Positions 1-13,500 of a stretch of 64,000 bases of DNA are shown here, piece by piece. Within the stretch, counting starts at the first letter, position 1. Every line of letters begins with the position of its first letter. The notes under the pieces were generated by a model that was not told the origin of the DNA, made no database searches, and was given only the letters and a program-made list of their open reading frames with translations. Where the stretch lies: positions 3,735,001 through 3,799,000 of the forward strand of contig CM033406.1 of NCBI GenBank assembly GCA_019426215.1, in the 5' to 3' direction. A program made the translations under genes and the position numbers. The stretch comes from Buddleja alternifolia. Its lineage: Eukaryota > Streptophyta > Magnoliopsida > Lamiales > Scrophulariaceae.

Positions 1-12
1 TTTGCTTAGAAC

Positions 13-31
13 TTCCCCAGACGGCGCCAAT
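13..31 (-). promoter_or_regulatory. Ty3/gypsy primer-binding site
   Basis: Read on the minus strand this is TTGGCGCCGTCTGGGGAAGT, lying two or so bases inside the LTR at 35-596. TGGCGCCGT is complementary to the 3' end of plant tRNA-Asp, a common primer of plant gypsy elements; the match stops after about nine bases. The internal region of the element lies to the left, outside the window. Confidence 0.75.
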
Positions 32-34
32 TGA

Positions 35-596
35 TGTGTGTGGAAAGCACACCAATGATAATTTGCGATATATTATATAATAATATAGTATAAAGCACGA
101 AAATAATAGTAAAAATGATACAAGATATAAGTGGTTCGGCCAAAATATGACCTACGTCCACAGGGTAAAAGAGTTCGATCCTTTCATTAGTGGATGGAGT
201 TGATATATATACAAGTTTGTGATGGGGTAGGTAAAAAGGGTAAATCAACTATTCCTAAATGTACATTGGAAAGTAGAATAAATCATGATCCTTTCATCTT
301 GAGCTATATCTTTTATGGTATAATTAGCAGGTTAGTCGACATGATCTTTGCAGGTCTGGATATGCTAAGCATATCTCCTGATTGATTCTTGTCTGATCTC
401 GCTCCAGGCTTGTCTTACATAGAATACTCTACATGTACAGGTCAGGACCGGGCGAACCTCTAGCTGGACAAACCTGACTATGATATCTTCTAAGGGGATC
501 CGAGTCCGTGATGCTATTGGGCTTGGGCCCCTAATCGTGTTGGACTACCAGCTTGGCCCAAGAACCTATTTCGACCCACGTCAAAAACATTTATCA
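35..596 (-). mobile_element. Ty3/gypsy 5' LTR (minus strand)
   Basis: The block begins TGTGTGTGG next to the primer-binding site and ends with ATTTATCA, so on the minus strand it reads TGATAAAT...CA(CA)CA, the usual TG...CA of an LTR. It is about 560 bp. The rest of the element lies to the left of the window, so the target-site duplication cannot be tested. The right end is inferred from the TG terminus only. Short open frames inside it (6-248 minus, 194-385 plus) look like chance ORFs. Confidence 0.65.
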
Positions 597-1544
597 TAAA
601 TCAAGAGCACAAAAGATGCATATATAACCCAGTTAAATCTACTAACACATAGTCCATGGATATTCTAGATTGACCTTGGCCAAAGGGTTAATCAGGGTAG
701 GGGACATATACTACACTTGAGCTCTCACTTTCTCCTTGCTCCAAGCTCGAGAGAGTCCGCCAACATACAAAAGGCCCTATCTCTACTAATATTACAAAAG
801 AAAGCCTATACAAGATTTTAATGAAATAAAATAAAGATACAACAATGGGGGCTCAAATTTCGGCCCAATAAAATCCAGATAAAACAAACCCTACATCCAT
901 GGACTATGTCAACCACAACATACATCAAAGCATGTAATTAAACTACTAGTTTTCATCTTGACATTTTAAAACAAACTTAAAATCCAATTTTAATTCATCT
1001 TTCATTGAGAAAAGGCAATAAAATTAAAATCCAAATTTAATTTTTTTATACCGTATTTCAAAAATCAGTAGAACCATTGGTGGCCATACGATCTAACGTA
1101 TGTTAAATATGCTATGTGTCTAACACACTGCTTCACTCGTTCGATTGTCTCCTCGTGCACGCTCGAGCGTAAAGTGAAGAAATTTAATTTTTTTTTTTGT
1201 ATTCTGCATCCCACGTTCAAACGTGCACTTGTGCAACGTTCAAACGTCGGGCATCATTCAATTTTTAAACTTGTCTGCATGTCACGTTCGAACGTTGATG
1301 AGACGTTCTAACGTTACCTCGTCAACGTTCGAACATTGGGTCTGACAACTAGCTGTTTTGCAATTCTAAATCATGTTCCACCAATTCCGGCGACTCCCCG
1401 GGCCCCGTTTTAGCCATCTCAACACAAAATAACATATATACATATATTCTAAACATATATATATATGTATGTATAAGATTCAAATCAAATCATCATCGTC
1501 AACATGAAAATAAGTGCATATAAAACATCAAAACGTCAAAAACC
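597..1544. other. No gene; leader region of a minus-strand copia element
   Basis: This stretch lies between the gypsy LTR and the copia primer-binding site and should be the copia 5' leader read on minus. No gag-like ORF is visible, so that element is probably truncated by the gypsy insertion. From about 1205 to 1340 it carries several imperfect copies of the self-complementary word ACGTTCGAACGT. Confidence 0.5.
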
Positions 1545-1557
1545 GGCTCTGATACCA
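1545..1557 (-). promoter_or_regulatory. Copia primer-binding site (initiator tRNA-Met)
   Basis: The plus strand reads GGCTCTGATACCA, so the minus strand reads TGGTATCAGAGCC, the complement of the 3' end of plant initiator tRNA-Met, the standard copia primer. It sits one base from the LTR that starts TGTTGGTGTCC at 1559. Confidence 0.85.
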
Positions 1558-1558
1558 C

Positions 1559-4500
1559 TGTTGGTGTCCGGTTAAACACGCGCAACGGAAGAGCGTGAGC
1601 CCGAACGCCACCTTATACACCATTTATGACATTTTGATATTTTATTTTTCAGATCCCATTATTAATCCAATTAAGGGAAGCAAATTAAAATCATGGTTTT
1701 TAAACGAGAAACCCTTGTTCTCTTTGAATGACGAATCCTCCAAGATCCCTCGTCTCTAGATCAACATGTGAAGCAGTCGGAGGCCCTCCTCTCCTCCTCC
1801 TTGATGACGGCTAGGTAGTGGGGGAGAGAACCTTCCTTCTCTTTGTATGATATGAGAGGCAGAAAACCCTTCTTGGACTTCTTCACGTAATCTTTTACTA
1901 CTAAAAGTTGAATTCTGTCTTAGATATTGAAGTTGGAGGATATTTATAATCCTTCAGCAACCCTAGATGTCTGGCCTCAAAAGGCCCATCCTAGTGGGTC
2001 AAGTGTGGCCTAGCAAACTTGGCCCGTTGTCTATAAAATTTTGCTGTCCAGCATCAACGTTTGAACGTGCCCTCGACTAGTTGGGAAATATAGATGTAGC
2101 CCGACTAAGCACAACGGAAAATTAAAATTTTAGTTTCTAGGATTGAAACGTGCGAGTTTAATAATCTTACGGGCTTATCACGTATCATAAGCTTGCGCAT
2201 TTCTACACTAGTTATTTAAAACTTAAATAAAGAAGATCTTACCTTATTCGAATTTTCATAAAAACCGAAGAGTTTCTTCTTCCTTAATGTAAGCTCCCTA
2301 GCTTGCTCCTCGTTCATTGAATCAACCCCTTTGTTTTTTTCCTCTGATGAAGATTTCGAATTCCTTTACCAAAAACGCTTTTGATCGGATTCTTGATTCA
2401 CTTCAGAGACCCACGTGTTTCTCCTCTAAAGTTGATCCACACCTCGGATACCCACTCGTTTATTATCTTTAGCTAGGTTGATCTACAAACGTTTATTCTA
2501 ACTTTAAGGAATAGTGTATGAGATAAGGTGAAAGCAAAAAATTACTTCTCTAAGTATTTTGGAAGAGTTCTTGAATTCAAGATCTTGATGAATATTCAAG
2601 AACTCAAAAACTTGTATGTGGAGAGAGAGAAACGATTTCTATGCTAGAGGAACGAGAATTTTGGCTTGTGAAGCTATTTGATTTTCAATCCATACTAGTC
2701 CTATTTATAGGACTAGGTTCTTGCAATTCTTTCCCATGTAGAACTCTTCTACATTAAATCTTTTTCATGTAGGAATAGAAGATTAATTAATTCTCAAATA
2801 GAACTCTTCTATTTTAATTAGTTTTCTTTCGCTCCAAGAAATCTTATTTACTTCTAGAAGAAAATTAATTAAACTTCTTTAGTTATTTTTCTTCCACCAA
2901 ATTTTCAACCAAGGCTATAAAATAAGCCTTTAATAATTAATTCACCATACTAGATTAATTAAAAGTCACTTCCAATTAATTAAATGCTTTATAGACTTAA
3001 GCTTAATTAAATTGATCTTATCAACTTAATTAATTCATTTATATAACACTTGAATAAATAAAAGTATTAATTAATTAATATATTAATTCAATTACTTTGA
3101 ATCAAATTCCCTTAGTTAACAAATGGATTTGTTTGATTATTGTGTGTGACCCTTTAAGTTCACCAACATACTAGTAGTGAGTTCATCTTTATGATTTAAT
3201 TTGGACAATTAAATTGTCTCGCTTAATTAAACATTTTTAACTAACCATCTTATTATTTAATCTCCATTAAATATAAGATACCCATAAATCAAAGAAAAGT
3301 TTCTAACTACTTACCTTGAAGGCTTAGATGTAGGCGATTCAAAGTGAACCTTTCCAATTGCGAATTACATGCAAGTGAGATTCTTCCATCAACAAATTTC
3401 TCAACTGAATTAAGGATCAAGGAATCTTATTGGTTGAGATCCTTATAAATTCAATCTTAATAATTCAAGTGTGTTTGACTAGTGATTAATTAATTCAAGA
3501 AACTCATTTCTTAATTAATTACTTACCTGCCTTGGCCAAGGACTAACTTAGTCAAATCACTTAGAATATTATAGAAAATTCACATGTTCATCTAGACAAG
3601 TGATGGATCCTTTGTTGTCAACACCAACCTCCATATACGAGTCACTACACTCAATCACCAGTCCATATGTGTCCTTGTAAAAGAACTGGCACAGGAGTCA
3701 AAGTGCAATAAGTCACTATACAAGATTAATATGATGACTCAAGTCAAAGAATTAATCTTGCACTATCGTGATTGAGAAACTCCTAATTCGACATATATAG
3801 AAATAATTCCAATTTAGGATGTTTCAATCAGGTTAATCGGTGAACTTCTTGTCAACAAGCACCCGCGTATCCGCATTTGTGTCAACTACACTAATGTCTA
3901 TAAAACAAGACATTCTCTAATTAAGAGTGTGCATCATAGGCGCAAGTTTATCAGAATTATCAATGTTCCATCGTGATAATTCAATGACTTGGACGGTATT
4001 TAGAAATTACAGCCTTAGAGACTTGTTTTATGATATCCATCTAATGAGATATCAGCTCCCATAGCTATGTGTGAATTTTATGGACTTCATCATACAATTA
4101 TAATAATATAAATATAAGATGAAGAAATGCCTTTTGTTAATATAATGTAAAACAAAATTGTTTATTACAAGAATAGATGAAGAAAGCCTATATAGGATTG
4201 GCTCGCAGGGCACTCTTCTAACACGACTAACGTTCAAACATTGCAACGTTCGAACGTGACTCTAAGCAACGTTCGAACGTTGAGCCTTTTTTTCATCAAA
4301 TGACAAAGCTCCATACATGAAGTGATTTTCTCATTGCTTCTTATAGCGTGATTCTCTAGGTTCGTCTGGATTAGCAATGAGAGGATACCAAAGGATATCG
4401 GTGATACCTAGCCAGCCCCATGGCCCCACATTTGTCGCCTAATCAAGTACGAAATGAATAAATCATATGAACCTCTCGGTTATACTCTCCATACACGTAT

Positions 4501-5325
4501 AGACTCTTCACTGAAGTATCCCGATCGAGTGATAATCGTGGAAGTTATCAAACTAACATTACTTGATACTATGCAATGAATTATAGTGATTCGAAATGAT
4601 GAAACTACCCTCCATGTTCCACATGAGTTAGTTTATATGCTTTGGCCAAAGTCTTTCATTTCAGTCACCTATGATCGCATAGGATATCTGCTCGTTTACT
4701 ACCGAGACAGTGAATTCTATCTTGGCAGTACTTCACAACTGCTAGTTGTCCATTAAAGTCGCACTTCGAAGTGGGCCCCACCAAAGGGTGAATTGGACCT
4801 CACTACTCTTATAACAGACCCAACGTCACAAGCACATTGTGTAATCGAATCCTCAGGTCAAAGGTCCACATGTACCAAAATAATCAATAATTCAATCATA
4901 GACAGTCAATGAGTAAACCCCATGTAATTGGATTATTACGAGTCATGTTCAAATATATTGATTCCATCAATATATCCATAATTCAAACTCCTACTATCCC
5001 ATGGCGTTTGACTGACACTCCTTGTCAAAGTATGTGTTATACAAGTCTATATAGATATATAGATCTTGACACCCAATCAAGATCTTCTGACGTGCGAACC
5101 CGTGTTTAGTGACTAAGTACTAGGTCTTTTAAGTGCTCCTCTCCTTATCCCATAAGGAGTGGAAGACTTACATTAGTGGACTTTATGTTCGTTCAATACA
5201 TTATGGATGCCAATTAGATTTATATGAACAAAGTAAATGCCTTTATTGATAAAAATGTGCATAATGCAACTTATAGCCCTATTACAGTTTATATCCTCAT
5301 TGGCATCGAGGGCATGATCCTATCA
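1559..5325 (-). mobile_element. Copia-type 5' LTR (minus strand), split by a nested solo LTR
   Basis: It starts TGTTGGTGTCC directly after the primer-binding site and ends near GATCCTATCA at about 5325. Without the nested LTR at 2079-4223 and one TSD copy it is about 1.6 kb. Its distal part (4700-5280) carries the phrase GGTGAATTGGA and following sequence also found in the LTR at 15016-17047, which shows these LTRs are related. Copies of ACGTTCGAACGT occur on both sides of the nested insertion (2055-2066 and 4229-4283). The right end is approximate. Confidence 0.6.
2079..4223 (-). mobile_element. Nested copia-type solo LTR with TSD CGACT
   Basis: The 5-bp word CGACT lies immediately before (2074-2078) and after (4224-4228) this 2,145-bp block. 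The block starts AGTTGGGAA (a decayed TGTTGGG) and ends CTAACA. It has no internal retroviral coding region or PBS, so it is a solo LTR left by LTR-LTR recombination. Orientation is inferred from related LTRs whose PBS is visible. The middle part (2900-3300) is very AT-rich and is made of TTAATTAA-like words. Confidence 0.75.
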
Positions 5326-5329
5326 TTGA

Positions 5330-5594
5330 CTTGATTCACTCTATACATTCGTCAGCTATGCTCATGAGCTTCGTTTCGGACTACTCTTCACCTTCTTTGT
5401 CAACTATCCTGTTAGGTGGATCACGAGGTCACTTGTGTGCTTGATTGTCGAGCTTTCAGCTTGCTATTGCTATCAGCCTTCTTGGGAGCTTATATGCCGG
5501 GCTTTATTTAATCATTTTAGCCCATTCCATCATTCATTAACGCGGCCCATTCCTTGCGGCCCAATAGGAGAAGTGAATGTTTACGGACATATGA
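5330..5594 (-). mobile_element. Gypsy LTR fragment, same family as 31929 and 61437 LTRs
   Basis: The segment shares the phrases CGTTAGGTGGATCACGAGG, GGGCTTTAT and CCCAATAGGAGAAGT, and the end TTTACGGACATAT, with 32300-32530 and 61780-62025. Only the right half of the LTR is present. The left half was probably separated or lost when the copia element inserted next to it. Confidence 0.6.
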
Positions 5595-7140
5595 AATTTA
5601 CAGTTTGAGGACTTTAGAGTAATATTTATATAAATTTTCAATTGAAGATGCTTTACTTGTGGTATTTTTTCATTCTTCAACCAATTATTTAATTTAACCT
5701 TTTAGTGATGTGAAGGGCTTTTTAATCTTTCTTTAGTAAATTTAGTGAAAAAATTGAAGAAAGGGAGGTCCACGTGCAATATATAAAACATGAAGGGGTG
5801 TAAATGTTAAATGTCCATAGTTCGAGGGAGGTTGATGAAATTTTTCCTTAAAAAGATATGGGACCAAATTGGCTAATATGATACGAATGGGGCCAAAAAC
5901 GGACTAGACGTAAGTTACGGGACTGATTATACATTTTTTTCTGAATAATAACTATCTCATTAGTTAACTGATTATTTGAATGTTTAAGGTGATTAAAATT
6001 AATTATTTATTAAGTGTTTCAGTAATTTCTTTTAGTTGGAATAATAATAGCTAATTAGAGTTATTATAAAACAAAAAAAAAGTAATTTTTTTGGAAAAGA
6101 GAACAATTAGAGATCTATATCTATTACATATAAATACCCCCTATATTATTGTGTAATTACCAATATCACCCGGGGGTAATTTGGTCATGTAAAATTTGAC
6201 CAGGTTCAAAATGGGATTATCGCACCATTTGTTTCAGTGACATCAGCAAATTTTCTAGCCCAAAAAAAATGATATGGTTGATTTTGTGAGCATGTTATCT
6301 TTAGCAGGAGTGGTTTCCATAATTTTCCGAAGTTCAAAGAGTTTTTTGGTTATTCGAACTAAATTGAGGGGAATTTTTGGTAATTTTGAAGTTTTTATTT
6401 TCTCCTCGTCTCTTTTCTCACATTTTACTTGTGAAGAAAGCTTTTCGTTCGCTTTGGGGAGTATCATCACGGACTGTAGGGCTTTTTAACACATGCCCTG
6501 GACATGTAGCTTCAAGCATATTTGTAGAGAAAGCAATCAATGTGTGTACTTCTTGGCTAAAAAAGGTCAAAATATCGCTCAAGGAATCATATCATGGGAG
6601 TTTCCCGTGATGACATTATGGACTTCTTTAAGGAGGATTTAGTTGTGTAGGGTTTAATTGGATGATATATATCCATATTTAAGAATTCTTTTCATAAAAA
6701 GGTAGAGTAAAATATTTTTTAAGAATAAGAAAAATGGTGTTAAAAATGTTTTTGTGTGAGTTGTTTTTTAGAGAATAATATGTAATGATTAGGGTTGGTG
6801 TGCCTTTTTTTTTTGTTAGAAATTTGTTTGGATTGGTGTTTAGATATAATTTTTAGTAAACATATTTCTTAATCAAAATCATCAATTTAGACATAAAAAA
6901 AAAAATAGGGAAAAGAGATCTTATTTAGCATTAGAGAAATGTGATTAATTTCGCTCTTGTTGTTGAAAAATAACCGAATAAAACTCTTTTAATCAACGAG
7001 TGAATTGCCAAATTATGAATAATGAAAGACTATTTCTTCTCCCAAAATTTTGAGATGTTTTTTCTAACGAAAAAGCCTTGATATCATGCCATTCAAAAGT
7101 ATATATATATCTTTTTTAGCGAAATTGGCTTGAAAATAAT
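5595..7140. other. No recognisable gene
   Basis: AT-rich intergenic DNA. Two short open frames around 6255-6610 overlap on opposite strands and resemble no family I recognise. There is no clear LTR, TIR or tandem repeat. Confidence 0.5.
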
Positions 7141-7199
7141 TTTTGAGGGATGAATATGTGAGGCAATGAAGAGATGTAGATGTGGAATGGTTGTTTTGA

Positions 7200-7528
7200 G
7201 ATTGGGTTGCGGGGGTATGTATGTAACTATGTATGAAAGATCCAGCGAGGCGGAGCGTAGCGTAGAGTTAAAAACAGATAAAAGGAACCAACCGCCCATT
7301 TCGAAATTATTATTATTATTCATATTCGGATAAGACATTCTTACATATTAACTCTCTGTGTGTATTACTATTACTATTACTATTACTATTACTATTGGCA
7401 TTGGTATTGTTGTGGAGAAGGGAAGAGACGGAGAGCGATTGGTCCAAGAAGGAACACATCATCCATCATCATCATCTTCTTCTTCTTCTTCTTCTTCTTC
7501 ACCTTCACCCACACATATCATATCATCC
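7200..7528 (+). promoter_or_regulatory. Promoter and 5' leader region of HCF136
   Basis: The region carries a GATAAG word (7329-7334), the core of the I-box seen in many light-regulated plant promoters. Several simple repeats follow: ATT units at about 7306-7320, TTACTA units at about 7366-7395, and CAT/CTT runs at about 7460-7500. The pyrimidine-rich run just before the ATG is typical of a plant 5' UTR. No convincing TATA box is visible and the transcription start is unknown. Confidence 0.4.
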
Positions 7529-10500
7529 ATGGCGGCTCTTCAGCATCTCTCTTCCTCCATTTTCACTCCCCCGCCATCACAGTTCCACTCTCGTTTCCAT
7601 TTCTGCTGCCGCCGTCACCGCCTTCTCCCCTCCGCCTCCGCCGCCGCTCGTCAGTCTCCTCCTCCAAACAATGACATTAGCCGCCGTCAATTGATTGGTG
7701 CTGCAGCCGCCACCGCAACTGCAATATCAGTTGGCGGCGGCAACAAGGCGGCGGCGGAAGAGCCGCTGTCAGAGTGGGATAGAGTTTACCTCCCAATTGA
7801 CCCAGGCGTGGTCCTTCTCGACATTGCTTTTGTCCCTGATGACCCTTCTCATGGTTCCTTCCTTGCTTGCTAACCTTCCCTGCTTTTTATTCTCAGTTTA
7901 CCACATCTTCATCATCATCACCATACATACCTATATCTATATATACATGTATATATAACAAATAATAATAATGTACTACTGTTTTATTACAGGTTTTGTA
8001 CTGGGGACACGACAAACCATTTTGGAGACAAAAGATGGAGGAAACAGTTGGGTTCCACGCTCCATACCCTCTGCTGAAGATGAAGATTTTAATTATAGAT
8101 TCAATTCCATCAGCTTCAAAGGCAAGGAAGGTTGGATTATTGGCAAACCTGCTATTCTCTTGTACACTTCTGATTCTGGAAATACTTGGCAACGTATACC
8201 CTTAAGTGCTCAACTTCCTGGAGATATGGTTGGTAATCCTTTTCATTTTCTCTCTCTTGCTCTTGCTAAATTACATTACATATATATATATATATATATC
8301 CTTCTTTTCCCTTCAACGTACTGGTTTTGTTTGGTAGATTCAATTATTTGCTTGTCATTAAGTTTTATTATATATGCTCTTAACGTGCCTCCCTACCTCT
8401 GCCCTTTTTAAAATGGTTAAGGCCCATTCTGGCTTCACCTCAGTGACTACACTTGGAATTGAAATTTATATTCAAAATCTAATCTTCTATTTCCATCATA
8501 CTCCTCGTCCAACACCACAACATATTACACCTAAGAAAAAGGCAACGAAATGAACAAATAACACACAGAGACAGACAGAGAAGTCGGGTTTGAGCTCTAA
8601 CTTTCATAAATTCAGCATTATGTGGGTGCTGGCAGCAGAATCCTTAACAAACAAGAAGAGAGACCTAGATTCTTTGACTCAAAGGCTAAGAGATCGTGTT
8701 GGGACAAGGCAAAACAGGTCCCAGGTCGGGATCCTGAGAGATGGCGAATAGATGCTGCTGGACACATTGTTTGCAAAAATCTCCATACCTGTAATGGCTG
8801 CCTGTGCTACGAGTATGACCATATCATCCCTTTCTCCAGAGGTGGTGAATCTGTGGAGGAGAATTGTCAAATTCTTCAAACCAGGGTGAATAGGTTGAAG
8901 TCTGACAAGAATGGCCTTGATCAAAGACTACTGAAAGGTTACTCTTGTGACATTAAGTTCAGCAATGAAGAACTTGACGTGATTGAAATGGCTGTTTATG
9001 GCAGTGTTATTCGGCCAGGGAAGCAATGTATTGTTGCCAGTATTGATGCAATGCTTCGGAGATACAATTCCAGTGATCACATGATCAAATGCGATTTGCA
9101 CCAAAAATAATTGAAACCTCATCGTATTGATGGATTTGATCAAATAAGTTACAGTCTCTCTCACAATAAATTGTATATAGGATTGTAAGTTTAAAATCTC
9201 ATATTCTGTATGATATTATTAATTGGTGGTTGTGTTTACTCTGTCCTTTTTATTAAAAGAAATTCAATTTCATTTACTCTTCTGATACTTCATGCTATCT
9301 TCAACTGTATTTACCATGTATCTATTTGTCTGGATGTATCTAGTTAGTCGGTAACTCACCATCAGGTCTTTTCTTTGAGTGTTCTCCTTGTACTGGTTCT
9401 GCAATTTTGTTTTAATTGTGTTTTTCCAATGTAAAAAAGAGCTAAAACTTTCTTGTTCATGCTTCATTTAATTAGGATTTGTATAAATATATCTCTTGCT
9501 ACATATGGCATTGTGTATCATCAATTACCTATGGAAGAAATGGGTTTCCATTTGTTTCTTGTGAACTAAAGGAAACGACATATTATCATCATTTTTACCC
9601 AATTTTTTGGTGAATAGCAATTTTTTTGAAAAGGAATTGCACATAAGAAGTACACTAAAATGCCAGGAAAGCCATCCAGCAATCTAAGCAAGATTGATGT
9701 TTGTTTGATCATTTCAGGTGTATATAAATGCTAATGGAGAAAAATCTGCAGAAATGGTAACCGATCAAGGTGCAATATATATAACTTCAAATGGAGGATA
9801 CAACTGGAAGGCTGCTGTGCAGGAGACAGTTTCAGCTACTTTAAATAGGTTGGTTTCCTTTAAGCTCTCACCTTATGTGCTCTTGGAGATGGTCTTTCAT
9901 AGAGAGACTTATGTACTACTCTATGCTCTAAGTATATTCTGCAGACTGCAGTTAACCCAGAAAAATCCACCTACCTTTTTGTAATATAAGTAGCTTCTAA
10001 TTTTTCAAATAAATTTATATATATGTTTCATATTATGGAAACTTTATCATGTATTATATATTTCTCACTCTTTAGGTTTAATCTAAAACATTCTTGAGAC
10101 AGAAGTCATATGTAAGCACACAAATGTGGTTTACCAAAAACTTATACTTAATGACTTATGGAGAACAACTTAGACTTTACTTTGTTAATCTCCGTTGTTA
10201 GTATGTAATAAAACTATCCTAGAAGACCACTTTTTTCCAAAAGAACTATATTTAAAACTTTTAAATCTTTTGCCCTTCTTTCTTCTGTTATGGCAAAACT
10301 ATAGTGTGCATAATTTTTTCGTTCTTACATATTTTTCATCAAACTCTGAATCTAAAAATTTATATACAGGCACACAGACTGAGTGCACCTAAATAAATTT
10401 GTTTATCTAGGCAGTTTTCTATTTTTGCTTTCTTGCATGTTTTTCTATTGACCCATGTTCTCATTGAGCTTGGTAATACTAAATTAAATTTCTCGTCATC

Positions 10501-13500
10501 TTTGTTGACAAGTGTATGAAGGGAAGTGATATGTTATTCTGAGCATTATCATATTGCCACACCAAATAAAATAGTAACTTCTGCATTCTCGAGTGCTCTT
10601 ACGAAACAGACTTGCATTAATGTTACAAAATACTGCACATGCACTTCTAGTTTTGTATATAATAATTACCTTTTTATTCCGATTGCTGTTGCAGAACAGT
10701 TTCCAGTGGCATCAGTGGTGCCAGCTATTATACAGGCACTTTTAGCACTGTGAATCGCTCACCTGAAGGAAACTATGTTGCTGTTTCAAGCCGTGGTAAC
10801 TTTTATTTGACATGGGAACCAGGTCAGGTGAGATTCTCATAATAAACTTAAATCCATGTGTTTAATTAATTTGCTTCATCAGAAGACTACTTCAATTGTG
10901 ATGCTAATGAAATCTTTTTCTATTACTTTTTTTTTTTTTGGTCTTGGATCCTGAGTTTTAGAACTATTATTTAGTTGATTTATCGAATTGAGATTTATAC
11001 GAAATATGCTTGAGAAGATTGAGAAAACTTATGATGTTGTTAATGAGTATGCACCATTTTAGGCGTACTGGCAACCACATAATAGGGCTGTTGCAAGAAG
11101 AATTCAGAACATGGGTTGGAGAGCCGATGGTGGTCTTTGGCTTCTTGTGCGTGGCGGCGGACTTTACCTCAGCAAGGGTACAGGGGTGAGTGGCTGTTTG
11201 TAATTTACACTTTTTTATATTCATGTTAGTGTATGAAAAATGCACTTCAAGATTATGTGGTTAATGCATTTATGCTAGGAATTAATTTTAGGAATATTAT
11301 TACAGAAATTGCTGAAACTCAGGTATAGAGAATATGTGTGAAACGTAAAAAGTTTTTGTGGCCTTTCTCTCGACTCTTGTAATGCATGGAATTCAGTGTC
11401 ATCTAAATTTGATCTGTTCGATTTTTAGATGAACGTTCATAATAAATTATGCCTCTTATCTTGAAGATAAATGCGGAGAATCTTCTACTTCATATTTGTT
11501 ATTCCTAAGATAAATGTTAATTTCACCTTTGTTTTTTAACACTTGCCATTATCAATATTCTTCAGATAACAGAGGAGTTTGAAGAAATTCCAGTACAGAG
11601 CCGGGGGTTCGGGATTCTTGATGTTGGTTATCGCTCACAGGTATGTATGAATCTTGTAGGAGATACTGTTTTTGACGAGCTGTTTTCAGCATTTAGTAAA
11701 GGAATGGTAAACTAAACGAAACAAAACTAAAGTTTAGCCATCTAGGTAAGTACAATGACTACAATAATTTAATCCAAGCCTGCAACCACTGCGGAATGGG
11801 TTAATTCCATTGGCCATTGGAGGATAACCAAAAAATTAGGTCCCATATAGCAGCAGCAGTTGCAAAATGATAGGCACAACACTATTCAAGATGTTGCCTG
11901 AACATTATTGCCGTATAGCCATTGCAAACTTGTTTAACTTCAGCATTGTAGTATGAGACCCTTAAAATGATTGGACTTGTGTGGACAATTCTTGCTTCAT
12001 CAAAATTTCCTTTGTGAAAGAAGTTTTCCACAATTATGCTTTTCATCATTACTTGTGAAGGGAATTTTCCCGATGCAGCATCATTTTCAACTCTAAAGTA
12101 TTAATTGTGCTCGATAAGTTCCTTGTACTGTACAGTACTTTGTGGAGGATGTGTCTGGTTGCTATGGGAATTGTCAAATCTTTTGGATGATCCTGCATGT
12201 AGACATTCAGCATCTGGATGACTTCCACCAATGCCATTACTCCAAGCAATTCTTCCTGAGCTTACTTTGTACTGATTTTTCATGAAAAAGTATCTACGAT
12301 TTAGCGAAACTGCGTCTTCCAAGTATACTATCATCCACTTGGTTGATGAAAAATGCTCTTTATTTTGCAAGTTATCGTGTGCTTATAATTGAAACTCGAA
12401 AGGCCTTCTATAGTACCATACAACGTTTGTTGTAATCAATGGGAGAGCTCGGGGCTAACAGTAACTTAGAGAAACCTTTTCTAAAGTGTAAATGAGAAAG
12501 TCATTATCATGCCACCAATCAACTCAGTCGAATAAAACAGTTGCCTGTAACTCTATGTTATGCTTTATATGGCCTCTGCTATATGTGGTAATAGCGAGCC
12601 GGGAACAGGTTGTGGGGGAAAAAGAAAATCTTTAAATGTCGCTGCTAAGCCTTGGAATTTCTTAACAATGTGCTTGACTTAGAGGATCATGTATCAAGAT
12701 TTTATAAGTAGGACAACCTACAAGCACGGTCTCTAGTGCCAACATGGTTGATGGTAAGCCAATCACCTATCCAGAATTGTAAAACATGAATGGGTTATGG
12801 ATCTCCCGTGTGGTTTGTGCAGAAATTGTTTTTTGAGAAATTAAATATTTTAGTACTGACGAGCGACATTTTTAAGTGTCAAACTTTTTATAACTGGAAT
12901 CGAAATTTTATAGAAATGATGCTTCAAAACCAAACATTGTATTTTTTTTGTTTTATGTGCAAGAATTTCTATGTTTTTGATGTATTGGTAGCTTCAGGTT
13001 CTGTTTGGTTCTAGAATTTTGGTGAGGAAATGAAAATACTAAAGAAAAGAGAACTAAATGCAAGAAATCCAAAATTGTCATATTTGTTTGGTTTCTTAGG
13101 AAAATCAATGGAGTAAAACAAAATTAATGAAGAGTGGGTGATGTGGGTTTGGGGCCAAGAAGTGAGGGTAAGGAACGTTTAGGTTGTTAGCATTGGATAC
13201 AAAGACATACAAAGTGGCTGCTTGATTGTACTTTTTTTCTTTTGTTGCTCCTTTCTCAGTTTCCTCACCGAAATCTCGTTTTCTCCGATAGCGCATGATT
13301 TTCTCTAAACTTTTCTTATCCTCACTATTTTCATTAGCAAACCAAACATTGGAAATGTTTTTCCTCTTCTCTTTCTTTTCCTCCCTAAAATCTTAGAAGC
13401 AAATGGGCCGTCGAGGTTCAAGAAACTGAAGGAAAACATGAATAATGTGAGTGCAAAGGCTGTTGGATTGACGTTGAATTTTGTTGCCAAATTGTATAGG

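Noticed and set aside
7358..7528. N-terminal extension of HCF136
   Set aside because: The frame is open upstream of the ATG at 7529 but begins at a non-ATG codon and encodes only simple-repeat peptides. The ATG at 7529 gives a proper transit peptide.
8622..9110. HNH ORF as an intron-encoded homing endonuclease or a CRISPR-type nuclease
   Set aside because: The host intron is a normal GT-AG spliceosomal intron without group I/II features, and no Cas-like domains or repeats are present. The sequence resembles small plant nuclear HNH proteins.
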